Shown here piece after piece: positions 32,201 to 44,815 of a DNA stretch of 64,000 nt (position 1 is its first letter; every line of letters starts with the position of its first letter). Source of the stretch: Clavaria fumosa (lineage: Eukaryota > Basidiomycota > Agaricomycetes > Agaricales > Clavariaceae); the NCBI GenBank assembly GCA_951802425.1, contig OX637803.1:1798001-1862000 (forward strand), in the 5' to 3' direction. Under the pieces are notes generated by a model, which was not told where the DNA came from, ran no database searches, and was given only the letters and a program-made list of their open reading frames with translations. A program made the translations under genes and the position numbers.

Positions 32201-33914
32201 CACATCAGTGTCATTCTCTCCAGATGGCACAAGGATAGTCTCAGGGTCTTATGACGAGACTGTGAGACTGTGGGATGCAGTCACAGGTGCTCATTTACAA
32301 ACACTCAAGGGCCGTTCTGATTCTATCACATCAGTGTCATTCTCTCCAGATGGCACAAGGATAGTCTCAGGGTCTAAGGACAAGACTGTGAGACTGTGGG
32401 ATGCAGTCACTGGTGCTCATTTACAAACACTCAAGGGCCATTCTGATCCTATCACATCAGTGTCATTCTCTCCAGATGGCACAAGGATAGTCTCAGGGTC
32501 TGATGACAAGACTGTGAGACTGTGGGATGCAGTCACTGGTGCTCATTTACAAACACTCAAGGGCCATTCTGATTGGGTCACATCAGTGTCATTCTCTCCA
32601 GATGGCACAAGGATAGTCTCAGGGTCTGATGACAAGACTGTGAGACTGTGGGATGCAGTCACTGGTGCTCATTTACAAACACTCAAGGGCCATTCTGATC
32701 CTATCACATCAGTGTCATTCTCTCCAGATGGCACAAGGATAGTCTCAGGGTCTGATGACAAGACTGTGAGACTGTGGGATGCAGTCACTGGTGCTCATTT
32801 ACAAACACTCAAGGGCCATTCCAATAGTATCACATCAGTGTCATTCTCTCCAGATGGCACAAGGATAGTCTCAGGGTCTTCTGACAAGACTGTGAGACTG
32901 TGGGATGCAGTCACTGGTGCTCATTTACAAACACTCAAGGGCCATTCTGATTGGGTCACATCAGTGTCATTCTCTCCAGATGGCACAAGGATAGTCTCAG
33001 GGTCTTCTGACAAGACTGTGAGACTGTGGGATACAGTCACTGGTGCTCATTTACAAACACTCAAGGGCCATTCTGATTGGGTCACATCAGTGTCATTCTC
33101 TCCAGATGGCACAAGGATAGTCTCAGGGTCTTCTGACAAGACTGTGAGACTGTGGGATGCAGTCACTGGTGCTCATTTACAAACACTCAAGGGCCATTCC
33201 AATAGTATCACATCAGTGTCATTCTCTCCAGATGGCACAAGGATAGTCTCAGGGTCTTATGGCAAGACTGTGAGACTGTGGGATGCAGTCACTGGTGCTC
33301 ATTTACAAACACTCAAGGGCCATTCTTCTGTTGTCACATCAGTGTCATTCTCTCCAGATGGCACAAGGATAGTCTCAGGGTCTAAAGACAAGACTGTGAG
33401 ACTGTGGGATGCAGTCACTGGTGCTCATTTACAAACACTCAAGGGCCATTCTTATTGGGTCACATCAGTGTCATTCTCTCCAGATGGCACAAGGATAGTC
33501 TCAGGGTCTTATGACAAGACTGTGAGAATGTGGGATGCAGTCACTGGTGCTTATTTACAAACACTCGGCCATTCTGATTGGGTCACATCAGTGTCATTCT
33601 CTCCAGATGGCACAAGGATAGTCTCAGGGTCTGATGACAAGACTGTGAGACTGTGGGATGCAGTTACCAGCCAATTTCTGAGTGTTCATGTTGATGAAAA
33701 TAATGGACATTCATTGCCACATGTGACAGACAAGGGATGGTTATGCAATCCTTTGAGAAATTGTAGACTCTGCTGGATTCCTGTTACTTATCGCAAAATC
33801 TTAAGCTCTACTAGTGATGCTATAGCAGTTGTGACCTATGATCATCAGCTTGTTGTGATCAAATTGTCTCCCCTGTATTCTTATCTACAAACTTGTGCAG
33901 CATTGTCTCAATAA
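29250..33914 (+). CDS. NWD gene 3: intact NACHT-WD40 NOD-like receptor, 1426 aa
   Basis: Paralogue of NWD gene 2 with the same eight-exon structure: 29250..29429, 29493..29632, 29680..29818, 29875..29910, 29969..30043, 30101..30128, 30178..31772 and 31827..33914. Exon lengths 1-7 are identical in all three genes, which supports the model. P-loop GLAGSGKTT and Walker B VVVIDALDEC are intact. The propeller has 13 repeats of 42 aa, with its own set of variable residues (for example KDK, SDK, YGK, and NSI or SVV after the HS). Repeat 2 ends LQTLKGRS (H to R at the blade start) and repeat 12 lacks one Lys codon. The conserved tail follows. No disabling change was seen. Its 3' flank is interrupted 243 bp after the stop by the nested retrotransposons. 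Confidence 0.9.
32061..33690 (+). repeat. Tandem array, 13 x 126 bp WD40 repeats (NWD gene 3)
   Basis: Near-identical 126-bp units; one is 3 bp short (Lys codon lost near 33565). Variable codons match those of the other two arrays. Confidence 0.93.
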
Positions 33915-34156
33915 ATTTGATTGCCCATGTTTTCCCATGGTTGCAATCTTGTGGTTCACTTACCCTCATTCCTTATGCCACAGCTGCATATTTAGTTGAT
34001 TCAGCCCTTTGCAAATGGTTGGTAGAGCTTGAATTCTGATGATACTTCAATAAAAGGTAAAACTATTATTCCTCCCTTGATTCTCACCAGATTTATTTGG
34101 TTGTGATGAAAAACTCATTTGAGAGACTCAGAATATTCTGGGCAGTCATTGACAAA
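33915..34156 (+). other. NWD 3' flank, unit 3, left part
   Basis: Matches the start of 10834..11399 and ends at the target duplication ACAAA (34152..34156). The flank resumes at 56137. Confidence 0.8.
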
Positions 34157-34792
34157 TGTCACGGCGACATCACATGACCCACAAAGGTCGCGGACACATG
34201 CCCCGTCACATGATCAGTAAGTCATGAGACTCACATGACTACCACCAACAGTACAGCCCAAATATGTGATGGCACATCAAGCAGGATGCCATCACCCTGT
34301 CAACAGTCTGACACTTGACATCACCCATCAAGCGACTATCCCTAACACAACCTTGTCCTCTCCTGCACCCCTCCTTTACCACTATCCCATCCCCTTAACA
34401 TCCTTATCTCCCTCCCACACTGGCTTCTCGTCCCCTTGCCACCCTTGTTCCCTCTTTTACCACTATCCTGTTCCCTCACTGACCAACACTTCCCTTCCTG
34501 GCACTATTGTGACCCCATGATTGTTTCTGGGATACCTTCTTGCCCTCCTGACTGTTGCTTCTGTTGGACACTTCACTCCCATTACCTTGTACTTCACTGT
34601 CTCTATAGGTATGGACTCAGTATATATATGAGTAGACACAAAGCCTGTATTCTTCAGACTTTGATATTCTCAGACATCGCCTCTTTCTACCTCCGAAGTT
34701 GAGCCCTTGTGTCTGCTATCCACGTGACCTCCACGACCTTGTCGCGACTTCACCATGACCTTTGAGCTCCCAATTTAGGATCAACCATGACA
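34157..34792 (+). repeat. 5' LTR of outer element
   Basis: 636 bp, TGTCACGG to CCATGACA. It has a TATATATATGAG box near 34620. It differs from its partner at 55520..56131 by several indels and substitutions, so the insertion is not recent. Confidence 0.9.
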
Positions 34793-35441
34793 TAATATCA
34801 AAGTCTCAACCTCATCCCTCATCCCAACTCAGTGTCTGCGACACTCCAACATTGACAACTGACCCCAACCAACTTTGCCCAGCCCTCCTAATGTATCTGG
34901 AAGCCGTGACCTTCACCACTTGCCAAACTGGATTCCCAGTCGCTCAGAGAAAAGAATTTGCCAGTCCCCCAAGGTCTTACCAACCGACAGAAACAACATC
35001 GCTTCTTCGCTCTTCGCTATATCGATCACTGTACACTGGCACCCACCACACATTGCAACTCCCTGGATGGATGACCTCCGCAGAGTACCATCTATCATTC
35101 AGTAGAATGGCAGTTTATCAAACCTGGACCTTGGTCCTTGAGAGAGATTTATGAGCAAAGGCTCTACCCAAGTTACTTCCCTGCAGAGTTTCCCACGCTA
35201 CTCACTGCTGCCCTTAATGAAGAAATATTTCATCAGGCTACCAAAGGCCTGACGATAGAAGACATCGAAAACATCGAGTCCCCGCTGAGAATGCCCTTGC
35301 CCATTCCTCCCACATGACCCCCTACCTATGCCGACACCTCAGTTCAGACTGACACCCCCAAGCCTGAACCCACCCCCAAGCATTTCCTACGAGCACACAC
35401 AGCCAATGTGTGGCTCAACATCGACACCAGCTGCCACCCAC
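34793..35441 (+). other. Outer element leader; possible primer-binding site
   Basis: The first bases after the LTR read TAATATCAAAGTCTC, almost the same as after the LTR of the inner element (44760). This shared string is the best primer-binding candidate. No long frame is recognisable in the rest. Confidence 0.5.
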
Positions 35442-37283
35442 TGTCAGGACCCATTCATTTTTCCCTTGCCCAAGCTGACTCTACCAACACCTACGAACCT
35501 CCCAACAACCCTCTACAACCTCGCGAGCTCCTATACATACTTCTGGAACCCGCCATCCTCTTCCAGAAGCCTCCCTGACCTCCCCCACGTTCACACGACA
35601 CTCACAACCACCATACCATACTCGCGACACCTCTCTTCGCCTCACCTACATGTATACTTTGCCCAGACCCACCACCTCGATGCGTGACACACCATTGCGC
35701 ATCTCCTTCAGCCAGCACGTGACTTGATATGCGGCACCCCTGGTGCTACCACTACCAGCGCTAATACGTTACCTGCATTACCAGCATCACCCAGGTCACC
35801 TGCATCACTACTGTCACCCATGTGACTGCTCCTATGACCTCGCGACCTTAACACTCAAATGCGCCACCAATGGTCAGCTGCATATACCCTTCAAAATATG
35901 TTCCCCTTCCTCTCCTCAGTTGTCTATAACTATGTTACATATGATCCGAGAATCCCCCTGTAGTTATAGTTATGTATATGATTATTTAACCAGGTCGCAA
36001 CCCATGACTGGTCATGCTCGCAACCTTACCTATGCATTCCTAACCCCTCGCGACCTTAGTAGAGCATGCGCCTAGTTACTATACAACTAAACATACCCCA
36101 CACTACTATAGTTCTGTCGCCTGGCAACCTCTGCACTTTTCCTCTTTCATTATACTCTTCTGTATGCACATATATAAGTCTCGCATGTACTTCTCATACT
36201 GTAGACTTGATATTGATGCACTTTGGTTTAAGCTTGAGGCTATTATGCCCTTTGAGCTTGGAACCACCATGATTGATAGGTCTTGTCTCACTTGGTGACC
36301 TCGACAATACCAAAGACTACTCTACTTCTTTCTAAATTTGTCCTCTGCACTTGTACAACTCGCATGCTCTAAGTATTTTCTTTACTTCGTCTTGGTACTG
36401 ATTCTTCGAACCCTACAGGTTCTCTCGTCAGTTGGCAAAGTCATGGCCTTCACCGATATACTTCTTGATACTGTCGCGACCACTCATGACCTTCTTGACA
36501 TCACCTGTTTCTCCCTCGTCTATTTCTCTTTCTACACTTCGTTGGTCAACTTCGTGACCTTTTCAGCATTATCTGTTCCTCTCAACTCATCTTTTCCCTT
36601 CTTTACACTTCGTCTACCAACTTTGCGACCTTCCCAGCGATGTCTCCCTTCTCCCTACTTGTCCATTTCTGTTCTTACATCTTTCAGATGTCCCTGCAAC
36701 CTTCCAGGACTAGTGAATGGCACAGGTAACCCACAGGTAAATTTGACTGTACCCGTACCCGCACCTGACAGTACCCTTACCCATGGGTATGGGTCCACTA
36801 AACTGCCAGGTATGGGTACGGGTTCGTACTTCTAACTACGCTATGCACAAATACAATGGTGTCCCACCCATCTGCCATCTCCTCCTCATCTCCTTCAACT
36901 TCAGCCAGTACTGTGACACCCATAACATCATTGTCCTTCACTAGACCTAACTTACTCCACATACCAATGCAAATCAATGCCCAAGTTGACTGAGCTGACA
37001 GCCAAATCTGGACATGCAACAATAGGATCCATGCTGACTGGCTACCCGTGTACCCCTATGAAGGGTACGGGTTTTGGAAGGGTCCAGAATCCATTACCCG
37101 TACCCACACCTACCCATACCTGTGAAGAAAACCCATGTGGGTACCAATACCCATGCAATTCACTATCCAGGACTGAGTATTCTCAACTGTACTCAACAGT
37201 TGACTGGTCTGAGTGAGTTTCCAGGATTGGTCACCAACAAGTCGACCTTCAGCATTACTTACAAGATGGGACAGGCCCTAACA
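35442..37283 (+). mobile_element. Solo LTR C, related to the inner element LTR
   Basis: Begins TGTCAGGACCCATTCA and ends GGACAGGCCCTAACA like the inner element LTRs, and is flanked by the 5-bp duplication CCCAC (35437..35441 and 37284..37288). It is strongly diverged, largely by C-T and G-A changes. It contains a MITE (36712..37165); without that it is about 1.38 kb. Confidence 0.9.
36712..37165. mobile_element. hAT-type MITE, 454 bp, inside solo LTR C
   Basis: Terminal inverted repeats are TAGTGAATGGCA on the left and the complement of TGCAATTCACTA on the right. An exact 8-bp duplication TCCAGGAC (36704..36711 and 37166..37173) surrounds it. Eight-base duplications and a YAGTG-type terminus fit the hAT superfamily. 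The subterminal regions carry many TACCC/GGGTA repeats, typical of transposase-binding sites. There is no coding capacity, so it must be mobilised in trans. Confidence 0.88.
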
Positions 37284-37347
37284 CCCACCCCGACTCATCT
37301 CCTGGGCGCCCATCAACCCCTGAGTCTACCCTAGTGCCTGGCCTCGG

Positions 37348-40240
37348 TGTTAGGGCCTGTCCCATCTTGTAAGTAATGCCAGAGGTCGACTTGTTGGTGA
37401 CCGATCCTGGAAACTTGCTAAGACCAATCAACTGTTGAGTACAGTCAAGAATACTTGGTCCCAGAAGGTCGCAGGGACATCTGAAAGATGTAAGAATGGA
37501 AATAAACAAGTAGGGGGAAAGGAGACATCGCTGGGAAAGTCGCGAAGTCGGTAGATGAAGTGTAAAGAAGGGAAAAGACAAGTTGAGAGAAATGGATAAT
37601 GCTGAGAAGGTCGCAGAGTTGACTGATGAGGTGTGAAGAAAGAAATAGATGAGGAGGAAGAAACAGATGATGTTGAGGAAGTCGCGGGTAGTCGTGACGG
37701 TGTTGAGAGATGTGTCGGTGAAAGCAATGACTTTGCCAACTGACGAGGGAACCTACAGGGTTTGAAGAGTCAGTACCAAGATGAAGGAAGGAAATACTTA
37801 GAGCCCGCGAGTTGTACGAGCATGGAGAATGAGTTTGGAAAGAAGCAAGGTGGTCTTGGTATTTGTTAGGACTTGTCCCATCTCGAAAGTGATGTTGGAG
37901 GTCGACTTGTTGGTGACTGGTCTTGGAAACTCGCTAAGACCAAACAACTGTTGAGCACAGTCGAGAATGCTCAGTCCCGGAGGGTCGTGTAGACGTCTGG
38001 GAAGATGTGAGAATGGAAACGAACAAGTAGCAAGACGGGAGATGTCGCTAGGAAGGTTGCGAAATCGGTAGACAAAGTGTAGGATGAAAAGGGACAAGTG
38101 AGGAGACAAGAGATGTCGCTGAGAAGGTCGCAAGGTCAACCGACGAAGCGTGAAGAGAGGAATAGATGAGGTGGGAAAATAGGTGACACTGAGAAGGTCG
38201 CAAAGTTGACCGACAAAGCGTAAGAAGGACAAGGTGAAGGAAAGAGACGATGTTTGAAGAGTTGTGGGTAGTCGCAACGGTGTTTAAGAAGTATGTCGAT
38301 GAAGGCAATGACTTTGCCAACTGACAGGAGAACCTGTAGGGTTTGAAGAAGTCAGTACCGAGACAAAGTAAAGGAAATACTTAGGTGTGTGAGTTGTACG
38401 AGCGCGGAGGACGAAAGCAAAGAGAAGCAGAGTGGTCTTGGTGTTGTCAAGGTCACCAAGTGAGACAAGACCTATCAATCGCGATGGTTCCAAGCTCAAA
38501 GGGCATCAAGGCCTCAAGCTTAAACCAATATCAAGTCTACCGTACTGTATGTACATGCGAGACTTATATACGTGCGTACAGAGAGTGTAGCAGAAAAGGA
38601 ATAGTACAAAGGTCACCAGGCGACAGAACTATAGTAGTATGGGGTATAACTAGTCAAGTAGTGACCGTGCACATGTTCTACTAAGGTCACGAAGGGTAAA
38701 GAAGATATAGGTAAGGTCGCGAAGATGATTGGTCACAGGTCACAACCTAGTTAAATAAATATATATGTATCTATAACTACTGGGGGATTCTCAGGTCATA
38801 AGTGAAGTAGTTGTAGATGATTGGGGAGAAGAAGGGAAACATAATTTGAAGTATACATACAGCTGACCATTGGTGGCGCGTTTGAGCATTAAGGTCGCGA
38901 GGTCATAAGAGCGATCACATGGGTGACGCTAGTGATGCGGGTGACCTATGGGTGGGAAGTCACGTGGGTAATGCTGGTAACGCGAGTAATGGCCATAATG
39001 CTGGTAACGTATTGGCGCTGGTAGTGGTAGTGCCGGGGTTGCCAGACGGCAAGTCATGTGCTGAGTGAAGAGAACACACAACGGTGTGTTGCACGTAAAA
39101 TTGGTGGGTCCGGGCGAAGTATACATGTGGAGTGAGGTGGAGAGAGGTATCACGAGTACAGCATAGTGGTCACAAGTATCGTGTAAGGGCGGGGATGGTC
39201 AGGGAGGCTTCCGGAAGAGGATGGCGGGTTCCGGAAGTATGTAGAAGGGCTCGCGAGGTTGTAGAGGGTTGTCAGGAGGCTTGTAGATGCTGGTAGAGTC
39301 AGCTTGAGTAAAGGAAAAATGAATGGGTCCTGACAGTATTGTTGAGGTCACCAAGCAAGACAAGACCTATCGATCACAGTGGTTCCAAGCTCAAAGGGCG
39401 TAGTAGCCTCAAGCTTAAACCAATGTGCATTAATATCAAGTCTACAGTACAAGAAGTACATGCAAGACTTATATATGTGTGTACAGAAGAGTATAACGAA
39501 AGAGGAAAGGTACAGAGGTTGCCAAGTGATGAGACTATAGTAGTACGGGGTATGTTTAGTTGTATAGTAACTAGGCGCGTGCTCTACTAAGGTCATGAGG
39601 GGTTAGGAGTGCATAGGCAAGGTTGCAAGGATGACCAGTCATGGGTCACAACCTAGTTAAATAAATATGTACATATCTATAACTACTGGGGGATTCTCGG
39701 ATCATAAGTAAGGTAGTTATAGACGATTGGGGAGAAGATGGGAAGCATAATTTGAAGTGTACATACAGCTGACTGTTGGTGGCGTGTTTGAGCATCAAGG
39801 TCACGAGGTCATAAGAGCGGTCACGTGGGTGACGCTAGTGACGCAGGTGATGCAGGTGACTTTGGGCGGGAAGTCACATGGGTAGCGCCGGTAACAGCCA
39901 TAACGCTGGTAACATATTGGAGCTGGTAGTGGTAGCGCTGGGGGTGCCGTGCAGCAAGTCATGTGCTGGCTGAAGAAGATGCGCAACAGCGTGTCGCGCG
40001 TGGAATTGGTGGGTCCGGGCGGAATATGCGCATGGGGTGAGGTAGTAGGAGGCATCGCAAGTACAGCATGGTGGTTGCGAGTGTCGTGTGAGCGCAGGGG
40101 AGGTTGGAGAGGCTTCCAGAAGGGGACAGTGGGTTTCGGAAGTGTGTAGAGGGGCTCGCAAGGTGATAGAGGGCTGTCAGGAGGTTTGTAGGTGTCGGTA
40201 GAGTTGGCTTGGGTAGGGGAAAAATGAATGGGTCCTGACA
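37348..40240 (-). mobile_element. LTR A in reverse orientation, split by LTR B
   Basis: Reads on the complement as a TGTCAGGACC...CCTAACA LTR of the inner family. Its two parts, 37348..37863 and 39341..40240, sum to about 1.42 kb. Flanks CTCGG (37343..37347) and CTTGG (40241..40245) form an imperfect target duplication with one transition. It is probably a solo LTR. Confidence 0.85.
37864..39335 (-). mobile_element. LTR B (solo), nested in LTR A, reverse orientation
   Basis: 1472 bp with the same termini as LTR A, flanked by an exact 5-bp duplication GTATT (37859..37863 and 39336..39340) taken from LTR A. Confidence 0.9.
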
Positions 40241-40258
40241 CTTGGCCTGCTTCAGATA

Positions 40259-41317
40259 TTGGAAGAAGTCTTCAGGACACCTTCGCACAGCCCCACACAC
40301 TCACCACCTCCCACGAACCTTGCCCTCCCTGTAGCACTCGATCCCCCGTCACCTCAGACTCCCTCTCCCCCTCCTCAGTCTCCTCCGTCTCCTTTGCCTC
40401 AGATTCCATGGAACTCCCGGACATTAACAACGAGGTATTCAGATATGATGTCTAGCAGATACTCCATCGCTCCCTTCGATGGGAACAAGCTTGCTTACTG
40501 GACCTTCGTCTGACAACTCAACATCTTCTTCCTCACGGAAGCCGAAAGGTTCAATATGGACCTAAAATGAATTCTCTTCACCCTCAACCAGATGTGCGGA
40601 GGTTATGCCAGAGATTGGGCAAATTCCGTGGTCGAGAAAATAGTTGCAAACCCCACCTCATGCCCTACCTGGGCTGTCTTCAAAGAGAGAATGGATGCCG
40701 AGTTTGCTGACTTGGTAGAGAAGGAAAACACTTACCTTAAGCAGGGTAAGCAGCTGGTTAATGAGTTTCTAACAGAGTTCAACCAGCTAGTCACAAAGGC
40801 TGAACTCACAAAGGAAACTCATGGAGACCTCCTCATCCCCCTCCTCAAACCTGCACTCAAGTTTGCCATTACCGACCACATATACGCCACCACCTCCCTT
40901 CCACCCAACTACTCTGCATGGAAGAGGAAGGCCCTTGCCATTGACATGATGCTTGAACATCGCGATGCTATGCACCCAGCCCAGCCCATCATCTTCGTCA
41001 AACCACCTGACTGCCCAGCTCCACAACCTTCCATGCCCCCACAACATGACCCGAATGCCATGCAGGTTGATGGGATCCTGTCATGCGGCAATTGCTACAA
41101 TTGTCAGCAGCCCGGTCACCTTGTGCACAACTGCCCGCTCCCTCGCAAGCCCCCCCAAGTCCCCCAAATCAACGTCTGCGCCAATGACACCTCGACCGCT
41201 ACTGTTGACGAGCTTGAGGCCCTGGTGGCCCAGCTCTGCGACACCATCAAGGTGAAGGACAAGGAGCTCGGAGTGCTAAAAGAGGCAAAGGCGGATTTTC
41301 CCACAGGCAAGGAGTGA
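40259..41317 (+). pseudogene. gag of outer Ty3/gypsy element
   Basis: Retroelement capsid protein that would package element RNA. A single frame runs to 41317 but is broken by TGA at 40511-40513 and 40568-40570. From 40592 it is open for 241 codons. It includes a capsid-like helical stretch (WAVFKERMDAEFADL, LVNEFLTEFNQLV) and a zinc knuckle CYNCQQPGHLVHNC near 41090-41130. The N-terminal part before 40259 is low-complexity. Decayed, not functional. Confidence 0.85.
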
Positions 41318-43345
41318 AGGAAGCAGCCTCCCTGCCTAAGTCCCCCCCTTGTACTAGTGTCGTGTCAATGTCATCTTCTGATTCTCGTCCTGAACTGCTT
41401 CTAAGGACCGTGAAAATAGTGGGCCATCAGGAAATGGCCCAACTCGAGTTCAAAGTACAAATCTCCCCCCCCCCATGTTCCCAAGTAGAGCTGTGCTCAG
41501 AAAGGTGCTCATCGACAGCAGGAGTACTACCTCGGTCATGGATCACAATTTTGCTAAATGAAACTGATTTCCCTTGGAATGACTCCTGGCCCTGATGATC
41601 ACAAGGAATGTGGATGGTATGCCGAACTCGTGAGGACCCATTACACACTCCACCAAGGTTGCAATCAAGTTTGGTCTTGGTCATCGCAAGGTTATTGAGT
41701 GTTATCTGGGCGACTACCCTGACTTCGACCTTGTACTGGGCAATGATTGGCTCCAGAAACACAACCCTGTCATCGACTGGTGAACCCGTTCCCTCGAATT
41801 CCAGCATTGCTGCGGTCTTCCCTGTAGTGCTGCGGTCTGCATCATTGCAAGTGACTCCCCTGATTGGCCAGCCCTCTTCCTGCAAGTATTTGAAGAAGAG
41901 TTTTACAATGTTTTACCCCCGTACTGCCCCAGAGTCGATATCGACATCCAGCTAGAGGATGGTGCCCACCCATACTGGTCTCAAATTTACCTGACACCCA
42001 AGGCCTACCGCGCAGAACTCCGGAAGTGGCTAGACGAGAACCTTGTGACCAGACATATCTATCCAGGTCAGTCACTGTGGGCAAGCCCTCTCTTCTTCAA
42101 GAATGAAGGAGACAAGCTCCAGCCTGTGGTTGACTACAAATGGTTAAATGAAGTCACGGTCAAGAATGCCTACCCTCTCCCTCTTATCCAGAACATCTAC
42201 GACCACCTGCAGAAGTTCTGGTACTACTCAAAAATTGACATCCAGATTGGATTCAACAATATCCGGGCATCGAAGGAGAGCGAGAAGTTACTGGTGTTCA
42301 TATGCAAATATGGACAATTCCTTTGTTGAGTGATGCCCTTCGGAGTGACTAATGCCCCTGTGATCTTCCAGGCCTTTATGGATGATGTCCTGAAGGATTT
42401 GGTGGCCACTGGCCAAGTCTTTGTATACATCAACGACATCCTCATCTGTTCCAATACTTGCAAAGAACTCTGCAACCTTATGGCGTGAGTTTTCCAGGTC
42501 CTCCAGGAGAATCACCTGACCATCAAACCCATGAAGTGCGAAGTGCAAATTCGAGTGGACAGAGGTGACTTTCCTTGGAAACAAAATCCAGCAAGGGACC
42601 ATCAAGAAAAGCGAGAAGAGATGCTCAGCAATTGACAACTGGCCAGTCCCGAAATCCGCCAAGGATGCCTGCAGATATACAGCCCTCGGGAGTTACTACC
42701 GACAGTATATTCTGAACTATGCCAAGATTGCCACCCCGCTTCACGCCTGCACCAGCAAAGGTGAATTTAAATTAATGGATGCCATGCTAAAATCATTCCA
42801 CGACATCCAGGATGCAATTTGGAATTCGGTTCAGGTCATGATCCCCCAAGACAGGATGCCTTGGAAGATCGAGATGGACGCCAGCGAAGTTGCAACCTCA
42901 GCCATCCTTTATCAGCAGCAGGATGGAGTATGGAGGATGGTAGACTGCCTATCGACCAAGCTTCAGGACGCCCAGCTGAATTACGATGTCTACGACTTGG
43001 AGCTTCTTGCAGTGGTATGTGCACTTGAGGAATGGCAACATTACCTCCTCGGTCAGGACTTTGAGGTCCACATGGACCACAAGAACCTATCATATTTCTG
43101 GAAGCCGAACCCGCTCAACAGACACCAAAACTGGTGGAGACGGTTCCTATCACTCTTCCGCTTCAAGATCATTCCCTGCTCTGGAAAATCGAATGCTGCC
43201 GCCAATGCCTTATCCCGCCATCCCAACTACGATGATCAACCTCCCTGCCCTGCCCAAGTCCTGCTACCGGACCACTTCTTCTGGGTTAATGAGACCCTGT
43301 CCCTAATGGAGAAACTGAGGATTGAACAGGCCCTGGAGACCCCTC
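41318..43345 (+). pseudogene. pol of outer element, protease-RT-RNase H part
   Basis: Protease region near 41500-41790 (DLVLGNDWLQKHNPVIDW, then stop). Reverse transcriptase from about 41845 follows, with [37 protein letters not shown] (preceded by TGA) and the catalytic box reading YIND at 42426..42437 instead of YxDD. RNase H then follows: MDASEVATSAIL, YDLELLAVV and DHKNLSYF. Several TGA codons and frame changes occur. The frame is interrupted after LRIEQALETP by the inner element and resumes at 54181 with PEEAEKDKEG. Confidence 0.88.
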
Positions 43346-44759
43346 TGTCAGGACCCATTCATTTTTCCTTGCCCAAGCCAACTTCACCCACATCCACGAG
43401 CTTCCTGACGACCCTCTACAACCTTGCGAGTCCCTCTACACACTTCCGGGACCTGCTGTCTCCTTCCGGAAGCCTCTCCAACCTCCCCTGCACTCACACG
43501 ACACTCGCAACCACCATGCTGTACTCGCGACACTTCCTATTACTTCACCCTACGCGCATACTTCACCCAGACCCACCAACCCTATGTGCGACACACCAAT
43601 ACGCGTCTACTTCCACCAGCACGTGACTTGCCGCGCGGCACCCCCGGCACTACCACTATCAGCGCCAATACGTTACCAGCGTTACGACCGTTACTTGCGT
43701 TACCAGTGTTACCCACGTGACTACTCGCCTGTAGGTCACCTGCGTCACTAGCGTCACCCACGTGATCACTCTTATGACCTCGCGACCTTAACACTCAAAC
43801 GCACCACCAATGGTCAGCTGTATGAACACTTCAAATATGCGTCCCTTCTTCTCCTCAGTCGTCTATAATTACATTACTTATGATCCGAGAATCCCTCCGT
43901 AGTTATAGTGATGTATATACTTATTTAACTAGGTCGCGACCTGTGACAGGTCATCCTCGTGACCTTACCTATGCATACCTAACCCCTCGCGACCTTAGTA
44001 GAACACGCGCCTAGTCACTTTATGACTAAACATACCCTGTACTACCATAGTCTTGTCGCCTGGTGACCTCTGTACTTTCCCTTTTTCGTTATACTCTCTG
44101 TACGCACGTATATAAGTCTCGCATGTACTTCTCATACAGTAGACTTGATATTGATGCACATTGGTTTAAGCTTGAGGCTAGTACGCCCTTTGAGCTTGGA
44201 ACCATCGCGATTGATAGGTCTTGTCTCTCTTGGTGACCACAAGATTGCCAAGACACACTCTACTCTGTCCTAACTCACCCTCTGCGCTCCTACAATTCGT
44301 GCGATCTAAGTATTCTCTATTATTTGTCTTGGTACTGATCTTAGAACCCTACAGGTTCACCCGTCGGTTGGCAAAGTCATCGCTTTCACTGACACATTCC
44401 TCAACACCGTCACGACCACTGCGACCCTTCCAACATTGTCTATTTCTTTCACCTCGTCTTTTTCCTTCTCTATGCTTCGTCGGTCGACCTCACGACCTTC
44501 TCAGCGTTGTCACTTTCTCCCACCTCATCTATTTCTTTTTTCACACTTCGTTGGTCGACTTCGCGACCCTCTCAGCGTCACCCATTTCCCCCCTCTTCGT
44601 CAATTTCCTCCTTTACACTTCGTCTACCAACTTCGCGACCTTCCGGGACCGAGCATTCTCGACTGTGTTCTACAGTTGATTGGTCTTAGCAAGTTTCCAG
44701 CATAGGTCACCAACAAGTCGATCTCCGGCACTACTATCGAGACGGGACAGGCCCTAACA
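43346..44759 (+). repeat. 5' LTR of inner element
   Basis: TGTCAGG to CCTAACA. It contains TATATAAG at 44109..44116. Most differences from the 3' LTR are C-T or G-A, often at CpG, and several of its TCGCGA sites are decayed relative to the 3' LTR. Confidence 0.95.
44109..44116 (+). promoter_or_regulatory. LTR TATA box (TATATAAG)
   Basis: TATATAAG in the 5' LTR, repeated at 53525..53532 in the 3' LTR; likely the element's Pol II core promoter. Confidence 0.6.
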
Positions 44760-44815
44760 TAATATCAAGTCTCCCCCTCGCCCCACCACTCAACACCCGG
44801 ATAACACAAACCATT

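Noticed and set aside
8987..33690. Regularly spaced 126-bp repeats suggesting a CRISPR-like array
   Set aside because: Units are contiguous coding WD40 blades in frame, with no spacers, in a eukaryotic gene with introns.
34266..34520. Pro/Ser/Leu-rich frame at the start of the outer element
   Set aside because: Lies within the LTR and recurs in the 3' LTR at 55605; not a gene.
39949..40149. Plus-strand frame in LTR A
   Set aside because: LTR A is a reverse-orientation LTR; the frame is incidental.
44221..44705. Open frames inside the LTRs (DFATLSASP-like text)
   Set aside because: They fall within LTR U3-R sequence shared by all LTR copies, are cut by different stops in each, and show no domain.
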